From an uncultured Oscillospiraceae bacterium (GTDB lineage Bacteria; Bacillota; Clostridia; Oscillospirales; Acutalibacteraceae), in assembly GCA_900546895.1 (NCBI GenBank), contig UREO01000112.1, forward strand, positions 1 through 8,716: DNA of 8,716 bases, read 5' to 3'. Each line of letters starts with the position of its first letter. The stretch's first letter is position 1. Shown in pieces: positions 6,942-8,716 of this stretch. Position numbers and translations under genes: made by a program. The notes beneath the pieces are model-generated. The model saw only the letters and a list, made by a program, of their open reading frames with translations. It ran no database searches and had not been told where the DNA came from.

Positions 6942-8389
6942 CACTGTTCTCCTTTCAGCACATTCAGCCTGCTGACATCCATGCTCTCCGGCCCTGTAAG
7001 CAAGCAGCCTTTTTCCTTTGCATACTGAATGTATGCGATAATTTCCCCGGTAACACGCTCGCCCGGGCCAAGAATCGGAATTCCGGGCGGATAGCACATC
7101 ACAAATTCGCCACATATCCTGCCCGCGCACTGTGCAAGCGGCAAACTCTGCTTATCGTCGTAAAAGGCCGCCTGCGGGGAAAGCACCACATCGGGGCTGA
7201 TATATTCGCTTTCAGGCATCTCTCTGACAGGGCGCTTGTACAGTCGCCGAATTTCGCCCAGAGCGCTGATGAGCCGTTCGATATGCTTATTTTTATCTCC
7301 CAGTGAAATGTAGGCAAGGATATTTCCCAAATCACCGAATTCCACCTGAATATCATATTCCTCGCGAAGAATATCGTAGACCTCGATGCCTGCCAGACCC
7401 AGAGCACGAGTGTTGACCGAAAGCTTAGTGGCGTCAAAATCAAAAACGCTGTCGCCGTTGCACAGCTCCCTGCCGTAGGCGTAATAATCACCCAGCTTGT
7501 TGATTTCCTCCCGGGCATACTGCGAAAAGCGCTTGACCTTTTCAAACTGTTCTTCCCCGCGCAGAGCGAGGTTGCGGCGGGAAATGTCCAGGCTGGAAAG
7601 CAGCAGGTAAGACGCGCTGGTGGTTTGGGTCAGGTTGATAATCTGCCGCACATAGTGGGCGTTTACATGCTCCCCGCACAGCAGGATCGAGCTTTGCGTA
7701 AGCGAGCCGCCCGATTTATGCATACTCACGGCCGCCATATCCGCGCCCGCCGCCATAGCGGATACCGGCATATCCTTCCCAAAATAAAAGTGCGTGCCGT
7801 GGGCTTCATCCACCAGCACCTTCATTCCCTGCGCGTGGGCCAGCCGGGTGATTTGTTTTAAATCGGAGCAAATGCCGTAGTAGGTGGGATTATTGACTAA
7901 AATTGCTTTCGCTTCCGGATGCTCCGCGATTGCCCGTTTGACATCGGCGACCGATATGCCCAGTGCGATACCGATTTTTTTGTCGGTTTGTGGATTGATA
8001 TAAACAGGTACCGCACCGCATAGCACCAGAGCGTTGATCGCGCTCTGATGCACGTTTCGCGGCAGGATAATCCGCTCGCCCGCCTTCACGTGGGAGAGGA
8101 TCATCGCCTGCACCGAAGAAGTCGTACCGCCCACCATAAAAAAAGCGTGTGCCGCGCCAAAGGCCCGTGCGGCCAAGGCCTCGGCTTCTTTGAGCACCCC
8201 TGTGGGATGGCACAGGTTGTCCAGAGGCTTCATCGAATTGACGTCGACGGAAAGGCAGCGTTCGCCCAAAAACTCGGTCAGCTCCCGGTTGCCCTTGCCC
8301 CGCTTATGCCCCGGAACATCAAAGGGAACAAGGCCGCCGTCCCGCACGCGCTCCAGTGCTTCAAAGAGGGGGGCCTGATTTTGTTTCAT
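6941..8389 (-). CDS. speA: Arginine decarboxylase, PLP fold-type I (Orn/Lys/Arg decarboxylase family)
   Basis: This 482-residue protein has the length of the short Bacillus SpeA-type arginine decarboxylases and lacks the N-terminal wing domain of E. coli inducible forms. It should decarboxylate arginine to agmatine in the cytosol. VPFDVPGHKRGKG (21-33) is the family N-terminal motif, GGTTSS (87-92) binds PLP phosphate, DEAHG (194-198) holds the pyridine-binding Asp194, and SMHKSGGSLTQSS (222-234) carries the PLP lysine Lys225. YPPGIPILGPGE (433-444) is the C-terminal signature. Arginine is preferred over lysine or ornithine because an agmatinase gene lies two genes downstream, but the family changes specificity easily. 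The ATG at 8389 overlaps the speD stop as ATGA and is preceded by a very strong Shine-Dalgarno stretch at 8394-8405. Confidence 0.88.
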   Translation of the reverse strand: MKQNQAPLFEALERVRDGGLVPFDVPGHKRGKGNRELTEFLGERCLSVDVNSMKPLDNLCHPTGVLKEAEALAARAFGAAHAFFMVGGTTSSVQAMILSHVKAGERIILPRNVHQSAINALVLCGAVPVYINPQTDKKIGIALGISVADVKRAIAEHPEAKAILVNNPTYYGICSDLKQITRLAHAQGMKVLVDEAHGTHFYFGKDMPVSAMAAGADMAAVSMHKSGGSLTQSSILLCGEHVNAHYVRQIINLTQTTSASYLLLSSLDISRRNLALRGEEQFEKVKRFSQYAREEINKLGDYYAYGRELCNGDSVFDFDATKLSVNTRALGLAGIEVYDILREEYDIQVEFGDLGNILAYISLGDKNKHIERLISALGEIRRLYKRPVREMPESEYISPDVVLSPQAAFYDDKQSLPLAQCAGRICGEFVMCYPPGIPILGPGERVTGEIIAYIQYAKEKGCLLTGPESMDVSRLNVLKGEQ

Positions 8390-8716
8390 TGGGCTCCCCC
8401 CTCCTGATAAATGTTTTCGCCGCTGAAAATCTCGATCATCTCCTGCCGCAGCGCCTGTGTAATGTCCAGACGCAGCTTGGGCGGGATTTCATAAACATCG
8501 GAATTAAAAAGGTAGTTCTGCAAAACGATATCCTTGATGAGCATTTTGGTATGGTAGATATTTGCCTGATAAACGTTGATGTCAATGGCATCGTATTTCT
8601 TTAATGTTGCCGGCGTAATGAAATTTTGAATCGAGCTGATTTTCTGGTCGGTAAACAGCTTTTTCCCTTCCACGTCGCGGGTAAAGCCGCGTACGCGGTA
8701 ATCCATGGTGATGATA
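8386..8716 (-). CDS. speD: S-adenosylmethionine decarboxylase, E. coli-type (5' partial)
   Basis: About 109 C-terminal residues are visible; the gene continues beyond the right edge, and the frame stays open to 8715. The segment closely resembles the end of E. coli SpeD: DYRVRGFTRD, then ISSIQNF, then DINVYQANIYHTKML, and a final helix ending ALRQEMIEIFSGENIY. SpeD makes decarboxylated AdoMet, the aminopropyl donor used by SpeE. The match marks it as the long class 1A form (about 265 residues), not the short Thermotoga/Bacillus form. The serine that becomes the pyruvoyl cofactor lies upstream of the window and could not be checked. The methionine at 8706 is internal: it stands where E. coli has the valine before DYRV, so it is not the start. 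The stop overlaps the speA start by 4 bases. Confidence 0.9.
   Translation of the reverse strand, partial: IITMDYRVRGFTRDVEGKKLFTDQKISSIQNFITPATLKKYDAIDINVYQANIYHTKMLIKDIVLQNYLFNSDVYEIPPKLRLDITQALRQEMIEIFSGENIYQEGGAQ
8394..8405 (-). promoter_or_regulatory. Strong ribosome binding site of speA inside the end of speD
   Basis: On the minus strand this reads AGGAGGGGGGAG, with the AGGAGG core 10 bases before the ATG at 8389. It lies within the last codons of speD (the Gln-Glu-Gly-Gly part). It decides the speA start and suggests that speA can be translated strongly on its own as well as by coupling through the ATGA overlap. Confidence 0.7.

Noticed and set aside
6942..7130. Longer N terminus for speE
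   Set aside because: The 63 extra residues are the out-of-frame reading of the arginine decarboxylase end; ATG 6941 has AAGGAGAA before it and gives the family length.

Overview
This window holds the ends of two convergent gene blocks that meet at a bidirectional terminator near 2828-2870. Gene content, strong AGGAGG-type ribosome binding sites, a TTG start and the tight gene packing suggest a Firmicute of the class Clostridia, perhaps an Oscillospirales/Ruminococcaceae-type gut anaerobe. That placement is inferred from gene families and style; no rRNA or marker gene is present.

Left block, plus strand, 1-2817: the tail of an unidentified upstream gene (2-163), a PfkB-family fructokinase (178-1161), and two tandem paralogous alpha/beta-hydrolase esterases of the EstA/esterase-D type (1175-1993 and 2005-2817). 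The genes are packed with gaps of about 11-14 bases, so they are probably one transcript whose promoter lies before the window. A sugar kinase followed by two small cytosolic esterases suggests use of a fructose-containing, possibly acylated, sugar.

Right block, minus strand, 8716-2906: a six-gene polyamine operon in transcription order: speD (S-adenosylmethionine decarboxylase, 5' end outside the window), speA-type arginine decarboxylase, speE (aminopropyltransferase), speB (agmatinase), carboxy(nor)spermidine dehydrogenase, and carboxy(nor)spermidine decarboxylase (nspC). Every neighbouring pair overlaps by 1 to 8 bases, which indicates strong translational coupling. Together they encode arginine to agmatine to putrescine, followed by two different ways of adding an aminopropyl group: the decarboxylated-AdoMet route (SpeD/SpeE) and the aspartate-semialdehyde route (dehydrogenase/decarboxylase).

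The most interesting point is this doubling. Either the cell has redundant spermidine synthesis, or the two modules act in series or on different acceptors, for example spermidine made by the carboxyspermidine route and then extended by SpeE to spermine or thermospermine, or agmatine used as acceptor with SpeB removing urea afterwards. Sequence alone does not decide this. I saw no RNA genes, CRISPR arrays, insertion sequences or phage genes. No gene-free stretch exceeds about 90 bases.
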